DNA from: CAWCVR01 sp963799105
Lineage (GTDB): Bacteria > Acidobacteriota > Terriglobia > Bryobacterales > Bryobacteraceae
Direction: 5' to 3'
Assembly (NCBI GenBank): GCA_963799105.1
Contig: CAWCVR010000001.1
Coordinates: forward strand, 124,001 to 188,000
DNA length: 64,000 nucleotides
The translations under genes were made by a program, and so were the position numbers. Under the pieces are notes generated by a model. It saw only the letters and a program-made list of their open reading frames with translations, was not told the DNA's origin and searched no databases. Positions 18,180-26,537 of the stretch are shown one piece after another (the first letter of the stretch is position 1; every line of letters starts with the position of its first letter).

Positions 18180-19139
18180 TCATTCGAAGCAAAGGTTCCA
18201 ATCATCCCACGGTTCCCCGGACTGCAAGCCCGCCTCAACACGTGGGCGAATTCCCTCGCTATAAATCGAACTGGGCCACATCCGCATGGGCCCCGTGCCG
18301 AATCCCGCAATCTTAACGCTCCGATAGTAGTCGGCGAGATCACGAAGCGACGCATCCTCCCGCGCAAGTTTCCGCGTGAGATGCGAGACGAGCACACCGA
18401 TTGGAGTGAAGTGCTGGACCTGTTGCTCGTGCGTACGGGTGTAGGCGTTGTACGAGCTGCCTGCTGAGCCGTCCCGACCACAGATCGGTTCCAACGCCGA
18501 CCAATCGGGCACCTGGCGCGGGCCCAGGAACACCATCGTTGAGGATATCCATGCGGCGAGATCCGCAACACACAACATGTCGAGCTGCAGACGAGGATGA
18601 GACACGTGCAAAGCATCAGCCTCTTGCAGCCGTTGCTCGACGTTCTGCGCGGGCGCCGCCTTCCCGCCCTTCCACACGTGAGAGTGGGCCAGCAAGCCAT
18701 AGACAAGCGGCGAGTGCAATTCCTTGTACGGAGTACCGATCCGATTCGGGTACAAGCCCTTGATCTTCGTGCAGTTCTCCACGGCTTTCGTAATGTGCGG
18801 CGCCCTCAGGGTGGTCTTGCACTCAAACGCGGCAGCGATCCCCGCGGCGAGATAGAGCTTCTTGTTCAGCAGTCTTTTGGGATACGTGCCTTTCAAAACG
18901 AGCACATCGATCTGGGGACTCGTGGCGCCCTCTTGGCTAATGATGCGGCCCTTCGTGACTACCTCTTATGTACGCGGAAGCCACTCTCGCAGGAGTTCCG
19001 CCCAATTCTCCTCACCCTGGTCTCCAGCAGTGCCAGGGTCCTCGGCAGTACGCTTCCGGATTCGGTTGTACTCAGCAGCCATCTCTGCGTCAATCTGCCG
19101 CATGAAGTCGTACAGGTCGTGGGTTTTCTGCTCGGGCAT
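18180..19139 (-). pseudogene. DUF6602-like putative nuclease, interrupted by an in-frame TAA
   Basis: A continuous minus-strand frame of about 319 residues broken by one TAA at 18968-18966. Upstream lies MPEQKTHDLYDFMRQIDAEM...EWLPRT; downstream, in the same frame, EVVTKGRIISQEGATSPQID then VLVLKGTYPKRLL. The join is seamless if TAA replaced a Tyr codon (TAC/TAT). The region matches my recollection of DUF6602, and the D...ECK pattern (IDVLVLKG, FECKTTL) looks like a PD-(D/E)XK nuclease core. A GTG at 18905 could start a shorter product lacking the N-terminus. Confidence 0.6.
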
Positions 19140-19450
19140 TCGCACCTTCGTTGCGGCTCGCAGCATCTGTCGTAGCGCGTCAGAGCCGCCTCGGCCCTTG
19201 GCTGGGTTCTTCAAGGCGCCGATACACCTCGGGATGTTCATTCCACCTAACAGGGATTGGACCACACTTCAACTGTCTGGACAAGGCGCTGGCGGCCGAC
19301 GCGAACGGCGCTTCCCACGGGGAGTCAGGATGCTGGACCAAGTGCGGCGGCGTTGGGGAAGGACAAGCCGGAACCCTCCCACATGGCCACGTAACGCGCG
19401 TCTCGGAGACTGCCAGTCGTAGCCAAGTCCTGCCCCTCCACGCGTCTTTC
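19140..19450. other. 311-base stretch without a supported gene
   Basis: Short open frames exist on both strands, including a 100-residue minus-strand one at 19180-19482. None has a ribosome site, family resemblance or convincing codon pattern. It may be remnant sequence between the broken DUF6602 gene and the nucleotidyltransferase. Confidence 0.4.
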
Positions 19451-19978
19451 TTACCCGCGTTCGAGTTGCTCCCGCAGTTCACCGGGGTACAGAGCCTTCA
19501 GCTCGGGGTAGGCCTCGGCGAGCCGTATCAGGTCCAGTTCGTCCTTCTTGCGCTTGCTCAGCCGCCGGTGGGGGTCGCCGTACGCCCAGAGCTTACCCTG
19601 GGTAACATCCTCCCGGCAAGCGACTTTCACGCGGACTCCCAGAACATTGGCCTCCACTGATCGCGCCGGGAACGTCCGGTACCGTTCGTCGGTCGTGAAC
19701 TGAATCCGAAGATCGCTTCCAGGCGCCACGGCGTTCAGCGAGTGTTCTTGCAAATCGGTTTTGAAGCCGTGCGCTTCGAGGTGTGCCGTCAGCTCGGGCA
19801 GACTGGCCGCGATCATGACGATGTCGGCATCCAGCGTGTACACTGGCTCGACGTAGCAATTGACGGCTAAACCACCGATCAGACAATATGGTCCGAACGA
19901 CTCGCACGCACCGATTAGCCGCGCAAAGTCGGTCGAACCTCCGTGGCTTGTCAATTCGTACGCCTCGACTGCAGTCAC
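19451..19978 (-). CDS. Nucleotidyltransferase-fold protein (AbiEii/MNT-like)
   Basis: A 175-residue protein with a GTG start at 19978 behind a weak GGAG. The core CLIGGLAVNCYVEPVYTLDA followed by DIV has the GG...DxD pattern of the DNA polymerase beta-like nucleotidyltransferase fold. The rest (VKVACREDVTQGKLWAYGD, KKDELDLIRLAEAYPEL) resembles stand-alone members related to AbiEii and MNT toxins or antitoxins. In this neighbourhood a toxin-antitoxin or defence role is likely but not shown, and no clear partner gene is adjacent. Confidence 0.68.
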   Translation of the reverse strand: MTAVEAYELTSHGGSTDFARLIGACESFGPYCLIGGLAVNCYVEPVYTLDADIVMIAASLPELTAHLEAHGFKTDLQEHSLNAVAPGSDLRIQFTTDERYRTFPARSVEANVLGVRVKVACREDVTQGKLWAYGDPHRRLSKRKKDELDLIRLAEAYPELKALYPGELREQLERG

Positions 19979-20135
19979 AACTCCACTCTATCCACAGGAG
20001 ACGCCACAGGCAAGCTCGTGCCCGGGCGCGGCCCGTAGAATACCTACGCCCCATGGTGGCGCCCTCTTCTCCGAATTCTCGTGCAGCGTCTACCGACCGC
20101 ACCGTGGCCGAATTGCAACCTACCCGCCCGCCCGC

Positions 20136-20333
20136 CTACCACCGCAGGTTGGCGTCGCGGGCCAGGCGGTTCGCAAGCCCCGGTTTGAGATTGCTATTCC
20201 CGTGGACCGGGACAGAGAGGGTCTTTCGCTCTCCGGGCTTCGTGTAGATCTGATGGCTGCCGGAAATCCGCTGGAGTGTCCAGCCCTTGCTCTCAAGCAG
20301 ACGGCCCAGTTCGACGCCGGTGATCGGCTTCAC
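20136..20333 (-). CDS. hicA: HicA-type mRNA interferase toxin
   Basis: A 65-residue HicA toxin, normal for the family. The double-stranded RNA-binding-like fold is seen in ITGVELGRLLESKGWTLQRI, with the catalytic His in GSHQIY and the NLKPGLANRLARDANL tail. The GTG start at 20333 overlaps the TGA of hicB, which lies upstream on the same strand. HicA cleaves mRNA and is neutralised by HicB. Confidence 0.85.
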   Translation of the reverse strand: MKPITGVELGRLLESKGWTLQRISGSHQIYTKPGERKTLSVPVHGNSNLKPGLANRLARDANLRW

Positions 20334-20545
20334 ACAGCGACATCCAGGATCTGAATGTTCGATTCTGGCCGGTTTCCCTGCTCCTTCATGACGTCCAGCA
20401 CGCCGGCGATTGCCTCCCGCACGTTCTCCAGTAGCTCTGCAACTGAATCCCCTTGGGAGTAACAGCCCGGCAAAGCCGGCACCTCGGCCCAGAAGCCACC
20501 TTCCGCCTCTTCGTGAATCACAACGGTGTACGTGGTCACATCCAC
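20330..20545 (-). CDS. hicB: HicB-type antitoxin
   Basis: A 71-residue partner of HicA. The conserved fold is visible in YTVVIHEEAEGGFWAEVPAL followed by PGCYSQGDSVAELLENVREAI. It stops about where the degenerate RNase H-like domain ends, so the C-terminal DNA-binding domain of longer HicB proteins is missing. GTG 20545 is chosen; GTG 20539 is possible. Order hicB-hicA with overlapping codons supports one bicistronic operon. The 158 bases to ilvD hold its promoter region. Confidence 0.82.
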   Translation of the reverse strand: MDVTTYTVVIHEEAEGGFWAEVPALPGCYSQGDSVAELLENVREAIAGVLDVMKEQGNRPESNIQILDVAV

Positions 20546-20703
20546 ATTTTTGCATGGATCGGGTCTCGACTGGCAGCTCTTATGTCCATCGCCGTTAGCC
20601 GTCCCCGATTGGACTGCCTGCCAGGTCCGCGGGGAGTCACGCAGCCACATGCTCCGCTCACCCCCCAACCCAAAGCGGCCCGACCCGCGTACACTGGAAA
20701 GAA

Positions 20704-22563
20704 ATGCCTGCTTATCGTTCAAGAACCACCACGCACGGCCGGAACATGGCCGGGGCACGCAGCCTCTGGCGCGCAACCGGAATGAAGGACGGCGATTTCG
20801 GAAAGCCGATCATCGCCGTCGTGAATTCCTTCACGGAGTTCGTTCCGGGACACGTCCACCTCAGGGACCTCGGACAACTGGTTGCCCGCGAGATCGAACG
20901 CGCGGGCGGCGTTGCCAAGGAGTTCAACACCATCGCCATCGACGACGGCATCGCCATGGGACACAGCGGCATGCTCTACAGCCTTCCGTCGCGGGAACTG
21001 ATCGCCGACAGCGTCGAGTACATGGCCAACGCCCATTGCGCCGACGCCCTGGTCTGCATTTCGAATTGCGACAAAATCACGCCGGGCATGCTGATGGCCT
21101 CGCTGCGGCTGAACATTCCGGCGATCTTCATTTCCGGCGGCCCCATGGAGGCGGGGAAGATCCGCCAGGGCGACTCCGTGCGGTACATCGACCTGATAGA
21201 CGCGATGGTGGCCGCCGCCGATCCGAGCGTCAGCGATGAAGCCACCGCGGAAATGGAGCGCTCGGCGTGTCCGACGTGCGGGTCCTGCTCGGGGATGTTC
21301 ACCGCGAATTCGATGAATTGCCTGATGGAGGCGCTCGGCCTGGCCCTGCCGGGGAATGGGACGCTGGTCGCCACCCACGCGGACCGGGCTGGTCTGTTCC
21401 GCCAGGCGGGCGGCACAATCGTGGAAATGGCCCGCCGCTTTTACGAGCGGGACGACACGTCGGCGCTTCCACGCGCGATCGCAACGCTGGAGGCGTTCGA
21501 GAACGCCATGACTCTGGACATCGCCATGGGCGGCTCCACGAACACGGTGCTGCACTTGCTGGCGGCGGCCCAGGAAGCGGGCGTGCCGTTCACCATGGCG
21601 GATATCGACAGGCTGTCGCGCCGCGTTCCGAATCTGTGCAAGGTGGCTCCGTCCTCGCCGGTCGTTCACGTGGAAGACGTGCATCGCGCCGGCGGCATTC
21701 TGGGCATCCTCGGGGAGCTCGACCGGCTCGGGTTGATCCATCGAAGCGCGTACACGGTTCATGCACCCACCATGGGCGACGCCATCGAGCGCTGGGACGT
21801 CCGCCGCAGCCGCGATCCGGAGGTGGAGCGGTTCTACCGCGCGGCGCCGGGCGGCGTCCGCACCACGCTTCCGTTCAGCCAGGAAGCGCGCTACGAGAGC
21901 CTGGACCTGGACCGCGAACTGGGAGCCGTGCGCGACGCCCAACACGCGTTCAGCCGGGATGGCGGACTGGCCGTGCTGTACGGCAACCTGGCCGAGGAAG
22001 GCTGCATCGTGAAGACGGCCGGAGTGGATTCCTCGAACCTGGTCTTTTCCGGCCCCGCGCGCATCTTCGAGAGCCAGGACGACGCGGTGGAGGGCATTCT
22101 CGGCGACCGGGTTCGGGCGGGTGACGTGGTCGTCATCCGGTATGAAGGCCCAAAGGGTGGGCCGGGCATGCAGGAAATGCTGTATCCGACGAGCTACCTG
22201 AAATCGAAGGGCCTTGGAAAGCGTTGCGCGCTGATTACGGACGGCCGTTTCTCCGGCGGGACTGCCGGTCTGTCGATCGGCCACGTCTCGCCGGAAGCGG
22301 CGGAAGGCGGCGCACTGGCGCTGGTGGAGGACGGCGACCGGATAGAGATCGATATTCCCCAGCGGTCGATTCGCCTGGCAATCGGCGAGGCCGAACTCAA
22401 CCGCCGCCGGGAGGCCATGGAATCGAAGGGGCCGGACGCCTGGAAACCCGCGGCGCGCGAACGCACGGTCTCCGCCGCGCTGCAGGCATATGCGGCGCTG
22501 GCGACCAGCGCCTCGCGCGGAGCGGTACGCGATTTGGGCGGCCTGGCGCGGCGTTGCCGGTGA
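20704..22563 (+). CDS. ilvD: Dihydroxy-acid dehydratase
   Basis: A 619-residue enzyme that converts 2,3-dihydroxy acids to 2-keto acids in valine, leucine and isoleucine synthesis. Cysteine ligands of the Fe-S cluster are present in SNCDKITPGM and in CPTCGSCSGMFTANSMNCL. The conserved C-terminal GRFSGGTAGLSIGHVSPEAA is present. Length and motifs fit the full family. It is a housekeeping gene standing alone among toxin-antitoxin genes, which suggests that the accessory genes inserted around it. Confidence 0.95.
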   Translation: MPAYRSRTTTHGRNMAGARSLWRATGMKDGDFGKPIIAVVNSFTEFVPGHVHLRDLGQLVAREIERAGGVAKEFNTIAIDDGIAMGHSGMLYSLPSRELIADSVEYMANAHCADALVCISNCDKITPGMLMASLRLNIPAIFISGGPMEAGKIRQGDSVRYIDLIDAMVAAADPSVSDEATAEMERSACPTCGSCSGMFTANSMNCLMEALGLALPGNGTLVATHADRAGLFRQAGGTIVEMARRFYERDDTSALPRAIATLEAFENAMTLDIAMGGSTNTVLHLLAAAQEAGVPFTMADIDRLSRRVPNLCKVAPSSPVVHVEDVHRAGGILGILGELDRLGLIHRSAYTVHAPTMGDAIERWDVRRSRDPEVERFYRAAPGGVRTTLPFSQEARYESLDLDRELGAVRDAQHAFSRDGGLAVLYGNLAEEGCIVKTAGVDSSNLVFSGPARIFESQDDAVEGILGDRVRAGDVVVIRYEGPKGGPGMQEMLYPTSYLKSKGLGKRCALITDGRFSGGTAGLSIGHVSPEAAEGGALALVEDGDRIEIDIPQRSIRLAIGEAELNRRREAMESKGPDAWKPAARERTVSAALQAYAALATSASRGAVRDLGGLARRCR

Positions 22564-22605
22564 TGCGGCGCGATGGTGGAGACGTTAAGCGCCCGTTTCG
22601 CCCAT

Positions 22606-22836
22606 TCACCGGCGCGGTCGATGCGGGTCTACGATGGCTCCGGGGAGCGCCGGGACCTTGGGCTGGCCGATGCCCAAAAGCGCGGCTGTTGCCTGTGGCA
22701 ACCCGCGCCGCTCGATGAGGCCATTGATCGCCATGGCCAGACGAACCTATGTCTGCCGTTCGCCGGCGTCCGCTAGTCCGAGGTCGGCGAAAACGTTCCC
22801 CGAACTCCTCTCGATTTCCCGGCTCGATTTTGCCAT
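22606..22836 (-). pseudogene. XRE-type antitoxin remnant with in-frame TAG
   Basis: A 77-codon minus-strand frame from ATG 22836 to TGA 22606. Its start, MAKSSREIERSSGNVFADLG, and the later LAMAINGLIERRGLPQATAA match small XRE helix-turn-helix antitoxins of the HigA group. It is split by TAG at 22749-22747, where that family has a Lys (AAG). After LLGIGQPKV the sequence no longer follows the family, so the C-terminus has decayed too. No intact RelE/HigB partner is seen upstream. Confidence 0.6.
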
Positions 22837-22872
22837 ATCGTTCCTCGAAGTTCCGCCACATTTGCCACTCGG

Positions 22873-23118
22873 TCAGACCTGGGTTCCCTTGGCCGCCTGG
22901 CCGCGGAGCAGAAACGTCTTCGGGAGCGAGCCGTGGCCGCAAATTTTGAACGAACCAAAGTCCTTGTATCAGTCACCCTCCGGCACTTCCGGTTTCGATT
23001 CGACCCAGCGGCGAAGCCGGTTGAGGTCGGCCATGCCGATCGCCCGGTCGCGCATCCGGTCAATCAGGTGCTGGCGCACGGCCGCCGGCAGGCTGTCCCA
23101 ATTGTCGATTCCAGGCAT
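22873..23118 (-). pseudogene. Small toxin-like partner of the RHH gene, in-frame TGA at codon 50
   Basis: ATG 23118 overlaps the stop of the upstream ribbon-helix-helix gene by one base. The 49-residue product MPGIDNWDSLPAAVRQHLID...PEVPEGD ends at TGA (22971-22969). The same frame continues as YKDFGSFKICGHGSLPKTFL to a TGA at 22873. From memory, small proteins of this type read WYKDFGSFK at this point, so a Trp codon (TGG) probably became TGA. Gene order (RHH protein, then this) is that of a toxin-antitoxin operon. The function of the family is unknown to me. Confidence 0.5.
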
Positions 23119-23375
23119 CAACCTCCGAAGACCGTGCGGCCCATTTCATCGCCCAGGCGCCTGACTTCCTCGGGATCGGTAGCGGCGCGGAAGCGCTCGG
23201 CAAGGTCGAAAAACTCCTGGTGCTTACGCTTCTCGGCCTCAATGCCGCGCTCGATCAGTTCAACCATCATCCTGTTCGCGCTTAGCCTGCGGGCCTTCGC
23301 CAGGCTGCGGACATGCACCGCGACCTTGGACGGCAAGCTGACGCTCTGCCGTACCGTCTTGTTGCTCGTCCTCAT
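23118..23375 (-). CDS. Ribbon-helix-helix (CopG-like) antitoxin
   Basis: An 85-residue protein. The N-terminal RTSNKTVRQSVSLPSKVAVH with VRSLAKARRLSANRMMVELI is a ribbon-helix-helix DNA-binding domain. The charged C-terminal half would bind a partner. ATG 23375 is favoured over an in-frame GTG/ATG six codons upstream because the RHH strand starts there. It overlaps the broken downstream partner by one base. It is probably an orphan antitoxin now, since that partner carries a stop codon. Confidence 0.7.
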   Translation of the reverse strand: MRTSNKTVRQSVSLPSKVAVHVRSLAKARRLSANRMMVELIERGIEAEKRKHQEFFDLAERFRAATDPEEVRRLGDEMGRTVFGG

Positions 23376-23420
23376 GTCACCATTATGCACCAAAGCGGTG
23401 CGACATCGGGAATGCGCGGG

Positions 23421-24086
23421 TCAAACCGGGTACACCACGTACGCCCGCACCGGAAACGTCGCGCCGCCCACCCACGCGATCGGGACCGCGTGGAGGAAGC
23501 CGCCCTCGGGAGCCAGCGCGTCCAGGTTAGTCATGTGCTCGCAAATCGGAATGCCGGCGCCCAGCAGGATGGTATGCGCCGGACGCGACGGGTCCCCGAT
23601 GTCGTCGATGTTGAGCGAGTCGATGCCCACGAAACGTGCGCCGCGCGCCACCAGAAGTTCGCAGGCGCCGGCCGTCAGGTACGGGTTGTTTTCGAAGTAG
23701 CGGTCCGTGCGCCAGTGGCGGGACCAACCCGTGTCCACCAGCACGGCCTTCCCGGCGGCATCCACGTCCGCGAAAACTTCTGCGCCCAGGCCGCGCGCCT
23801 CCGGCTGCCCGCGGGCGTCCACCCTGACCACTGGAACGTGAGCCACCGATTCGAGGGGAAGCTCCGCCAGGTCGGCGCCGCCGCGATGCCGGTGGCGCGG
23901 CGAGTCCACGTATGTGCCGGTGTTGCCGCACAGATGCAACGAGGCGATCAGAAACTCCGCCTTTCCGGCATAGCGCTCGCGGGAAGCGTCGTAGTCCAGG
24001 AGGATTTCGGCCCTGGGTTCGGGCAACCCAGGGTAGGTCTTCATGCCGGGCTCGATGCGATGACTGACTTCCACAAGCTTGGCCAT
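23421..24086 (-). CDS. Cyclase/kynurenine formamidase-like hydrolase
   Basis: A 221-residue member of the cyclase (KynB-like) superfamily of metal-dependent hydrolases. The metal site region reads LCGNTGTYVDSPRHRHRGGA, the variant in which Tyr takes the place of the His of HxGTHxDxP. Further blocks are ARFVGIDSLNIDD and GIPICEHMTNLDAL. ATG 24086 was chosen because the family begins with a short strand like KLVEVSHRIEPGM. The substrate cannot be told from sequence. The 207 bases upstream to tRNA-Leu contain no gene. Confidence 0.83.
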   Translation of the reverse strand: MAKLVEVSHRIEPGMKTYPGLPEPRAEILLDYDASRERYAGKAEFLIASLHLCGNTGTYVDSPRHRHRGGADLAELPLESVAHVPVVRVDARGQPEARGLGAEVFADVDAAGKAVLVDTGWSRHWRTDRYFENNPYLTAGACELLVARGARFVGIDSLNIDDIGDPSRPAHTILLGAGIPICEHMTNLDALAPEGGFLHAVPIAWVGGATFPVRAYVVYPV

Positions 24087-24294
24087 GGTTCGAATGGTAA
24101 CTTGTATTCGACTCTCCCGACGGGGGCAGCCTATCCGCCTTGCGCGCTCCGGCTTCAACCATCCAGCGCCCGCGGCAACTCGCGAAACGCGGAGGAAGCG
24201 GGCCGGATCGAGTGGCGTCTCCCGCTGGACCGCGCCCACGCTGAACGGCGCGCTTGGGAGCGGCGGCCGCGCTCGGCTGGTGGTGGCGGGGGGA

Positions 24295-24383
24295 TGGTGC
24301 CCGGGGTGGGGATCGAACCCACACTCGCCTTACGGCGAAAGGGATTTTAAGTCCCTTGCGTCTGCCAGTTTCGCCACCCGGGC
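24295..24383 (-). tRNA. tRNA-Leu (anticodon TAA), CCA encoded
   Basis: The minus strand starts GCCCGGGTGGCGAAA and ends with the complementary CCCGGGC, a discriminator A and an encoded CCA (24297-24295). The anticodon loop CTTAAAA gives TAA, which reads UUA Leu. The long variable arm (CGCCGTAAGGCG) and the T-loop GGTTCGATCCC are the class II features expected for leucine. Confidence 0.95.
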
Positions 24384-24420
24384 GGGTTACGGCACAGGCT
24401 CGACCTTTAGTGTAGCGGAG

Positions 24421-24484
24421 GCGCGGCGGCACTTGCCTGCACGCCGCGGAAATACTCCACCGTGAGGGCCGGCCCGTCGTCCGG
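24421..24484. repeat. Duplicated fragment of the 3' end of the uxs-like gene
   Basis: About 64 bases starting GCGCGGCGGCACTTGCCTGC match 25518-25581, inside the coding 3' end of the sugar-nucleotide gene at 25495-26460, with only about five differences and in the same orientation. The two copies directly flank the Phd/RelE-type module. This suggests that the module arrived by a duplication or recombination event that left a partial copy of the gene end. Confidence 0.75.
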
Positions 24485-24495
24485 ACTTGCGGGTG

Positions 24496-24852
24496 CTACG
24501 CCCCGCCGGAATCGCCTGGTGGCAGTGGCGCCGGCTCCGGGTGTGGACCCGCGTAATAGACGGTCACCTTTCCGAGCTTGGGATCGGGAACGTAGAAAAC
24601 CCGGTCGCCGCCAGTGACTTCATATTCCCAAGCTCCCGCATATCGCTTTCCCCGGAGCGGAAAAGCGCGCCGCGGCCTGGGGACCATGGGCGTCGTGCGG
24701 AGATAGTCGTAACACTTCGCGGCGTTCTCGCCGGCCGTCCTTGTCAGGTTTATCCAGGCGCGGTTCACGCGCTCGTTACGCGCGACCAACGTCCACATCG
24801 CTGTGGCGCCCGCGTCCGCCTTTGGCGGCACGGCCAGCGACTCTTCAGGCAT
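24496..24852 (-). CDS. Putative RelE/ParE-like toxin
   Basis: A 118-residue protein downstream of a Phd-like antitoxin, overlapping it by eight bases. The basic segment RPRRAFPLRGKRYAGAWEYE followed by VTGGDRVFYVPDPKLGKVTV and VYYAGPHP fits the small beta-sheet RelE/ParE toxin fold: a compact Arg-rich core and a C-terminal aromatic strand. No catalytic residue can be assigned with certainty. It could instead be a related plasmid-stabilisation protein. Confidence 0.6.
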   Translation of the reverse strand: MPEESLAVPPKADAGATAMWTLVARNERVNRAWINLTRTAGENAAKCYDYLRTTPMVPRPRRAFPLRGKRYAGAWEYEVTGGDRVFYVPDPKLGKVTVYYAGPHPEPAPLPPGDSGGA

Positions 24853-25354
24853 CGGGGCTGGTGCAGCCGGTGGCCGTCAAGACCGGCTGCGTAAGCTGAA
24901 CCTCTTCACCCGGTCCCGAGAATGCGGCGGCCAGCGCGGTACTGCGGGTGGCTATGGCGCTCTCGTGCCACTCATGGAGCACGGCTTCAAAGCAGTCCCA
25001 GGAAATTTCGGCATCCCCCGCACGTCGGAAGGAAACATGCGCCTCGGTCAGAAAAGTCCTGAGTTCATCGATATCGAACGCGTTGAGCCACTCGAATGCG
25101 TGTCCGGCTGGGATCTGCGCGCCGGCCAGGCTATACATCGAGATCGCCGTGACCAGGTCAACCATCAGTCTGGCGTTCGAAGCGGCCTCCACCATTCGGG
25201 AAGCGACCTTCCGATCGAGAAGCGCGAAAGCCTCATCGTTGCGAGTGATCGTTACGGGCCGGTTCGCAGCCTCGTCCAGAACATGACCCGCGCGACGATT
25301 GAGATCCGTGGCGGTGAAGATCGCATCTCGAAATACCGTAGTTGGGGCGGACAT
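24845..25354 (-). CDS. Phd/YefM-type antitoxin with C-terminal extension
   Basis: A 170-residue protein. The N-terminal 55 residues match the Phd/YefM DNA-binding domain: FTATDLNRRAGHVLDEAANR then PVTITRNDEAFALL. About 110 further residues are helical (EASNARLMVDLVTAIS, AFDIDELRTFLTEAHVSFRR), which is longer than typical Phd proteins (about 80). ATG 25354 is preferred over upstream starts because the domain begins there and a promoter is placed 35-70 bases before it. It probably represses that promoter through the palindrome at 25395-25408. Confidence 0.72.
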   Translation of the reverse strand: MSAPTTVFRDAIFTATDLNRRAGHVLDEAANRPVTITRNDEAFALLDRKVASRMVEAASNARLMVDLVTAISMYSLAGAQIPAGHAFEWLNAFDIDELRTFLTEAHVSFRRAGDAEISWDCFEAVLHEWHESAIATRSTALAAAFSGPGEEVQLTQPVLTATGCTSPDA

Positions 25355-25394
25355 CCTGAACTCCCGGACGCCTCCAATGACGTCTCTACGTAGT

Positions 25395-25423
25395 ATTATA
25401 CGTATAATCTCCAGGAAGCGCAA
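25395..25423 (-). promoter_or_regulatory. Promoter with perfect 14-bp operator palindrome for the Phd/RelE-type module
   Basis: On the minus strand TTGCGC (25423-25418) and TATAAT (25400-25395) are 17 bases apart, an excellent sigma70-type promoter for the antitoxin start at 25354. The -10 box is half of the perfect palindrome ATTATACGTATAAT (25395-25408). A repressor bound there would block the promoter, as expected for antitoxin autoregulation. The AT-rich box stands out in GC-rich surroundings. Confidence 0.65.
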
Positions 25424-25494
25424 GCAGAGAGGCTCGCCTATTCATTAACCTGTTGATAATAAATCAGAACGTCGTTCCAATGCCAGTTCTTCCG

Positions 25495-26460
25495 TTAGTT
25501 CCCTGGCGTCTGCGGCGGCGCGGCGGCGCTTGCCTGCACGCCGCGGAAATACTCCACCGTAATGGCCAGCCCGTCGTCCAGATCCACCGCCGGTTCCCAT
25601 CCCAGCAGGGCGCGCGCCTTGGCGATATCCGGCTGGCGCTGCTGCGGGTCGTCCTCGGGCAGGCTGTCGAAAACGATCTCGGACGACGCCCCGGTAACGC
25701 GCAGGATGTGCCGGGCAAACTCCAGAATGGTCATTTCGCGCGGGTTGCCGAGGTTGACGGGGTAGCGTTCCTCGGAGAGCATCAACTTGCACAGGCCGTC
25801 CACCAGGTCGCTCACGTAGCAGAAGCTGCGCGTCTGCGATCCATCGCCGAAAACCGTCAGCGGGGCGCCGCGCAGCGCGGCATCGAGAAAGGCGGGGACC
25901 ACGCGGCCGTCGTCCAGTTTCATACGCGGGCCATAGGTGTTGAAGATGCGCGCGATGTTGGTTCGCAGCCCGTGCGTGCGGTGGTAGGCCATGGTGAGGG
26001 CCTCGGCGAAGCGCTTGCTTTCGTCGTAGCAGGAGCGCGGACCCACCGGGTTCACGTTGCCCCAGTAGGTCTCGGCCTGCGGGTGGACCAGCGGGTCGCC
26101 GTAGCATTCCGAGGTCGAGGCGGTCAGGAAGCGCGCGCCCTTGGCCACGGCCAGGTCCAGCATGCGGCGCGTTCCGGCCGAGCCCACATCCAGGGTTTCG
26201 ATGGGGTGCTCCAGGTAGTCCCTGGGACTGGCCGGAGACGCCATGTTGACCACGCGATCCACCGGCCCCTCGATGGAAAAAGGCTGCGTGATATCCTGCT
26301 CGCGCAACTGGAAGCGGGATTCGCCGGCCAGGTGAGCGACGTTGCGCGGGCTTCCCGTCAGAAAACTGTCCAGCCCCAGCACCGCGTGGCCTTCCTGCAA
26401 CAGACGGTCGCACAGGTGAGATCCGATGAATCCGGCGGCCCCGGAAACGACTATTCGCAA
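25495..26460 (-). CDS. NAD-dependent UDP-glucuronate decarboxylase-like enzyme
   Basis: A 321-residue short-chain dehydrogenase of the extended epimerase group. The NAD motif GAAGFIGSHL is near residue 7. The catalytic Tyr-Lys pair is in CYDESKRFAEAL, and TASTSECYGDP and RIFNTYGPRM are the blocks typical of UDP-xylose synthase. It would make UDP-xylose for envelope polysaccharide. A 64-base piece of its 3' end is duplicated at 24421. It is divergent from the Fe-S protein gene, with only about 75 bases between the start codons. Confidence 0.85.
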   Translation of the reverse strand: MRIVVSGAAGFIGSHLCDRLLQEGHAVLGLDSFLTGSPRNVAHLAGESRFQLREQDITQPFSIEGPVDRVVNMASPASPRDYLEHPIETLDVGSAGTRRMLDLAVAKGARFLTASTSECYGDPLVHPQAETYWGNVNPVGPRSCYDESKRFAEALTMAYHRTHGLRTNIARIFNTYGPRMKLDDGRVVPAFLDAALRGAPLTVFGDGSQTRSFCYVSDLVDGLCKLMLSEERYPVNLGNPREMTILEFARHILRVTGASSEIVFDSLPEDDPQQRQPDIAKARALLGWEPAVDLDDGLAITVEYFRGVQASAAAPPQTPGN

Positions 26461-26537
26461 ATGACCCCCAAAACGTCTATTCTACCCGGCCCGTGGCCGC
26501 GGCACATGTTACCCTCGAATTTCCCGCCGGTGGCCAC

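Noticed and set aside
18180..23118. Stop-codon recoding to explain in-frame stops in three genes
   Set aside because: The three stops are TAA, TGA and TAG, and each stands in for a different amino acid; no single recoding fits, so decay or error is simpler.
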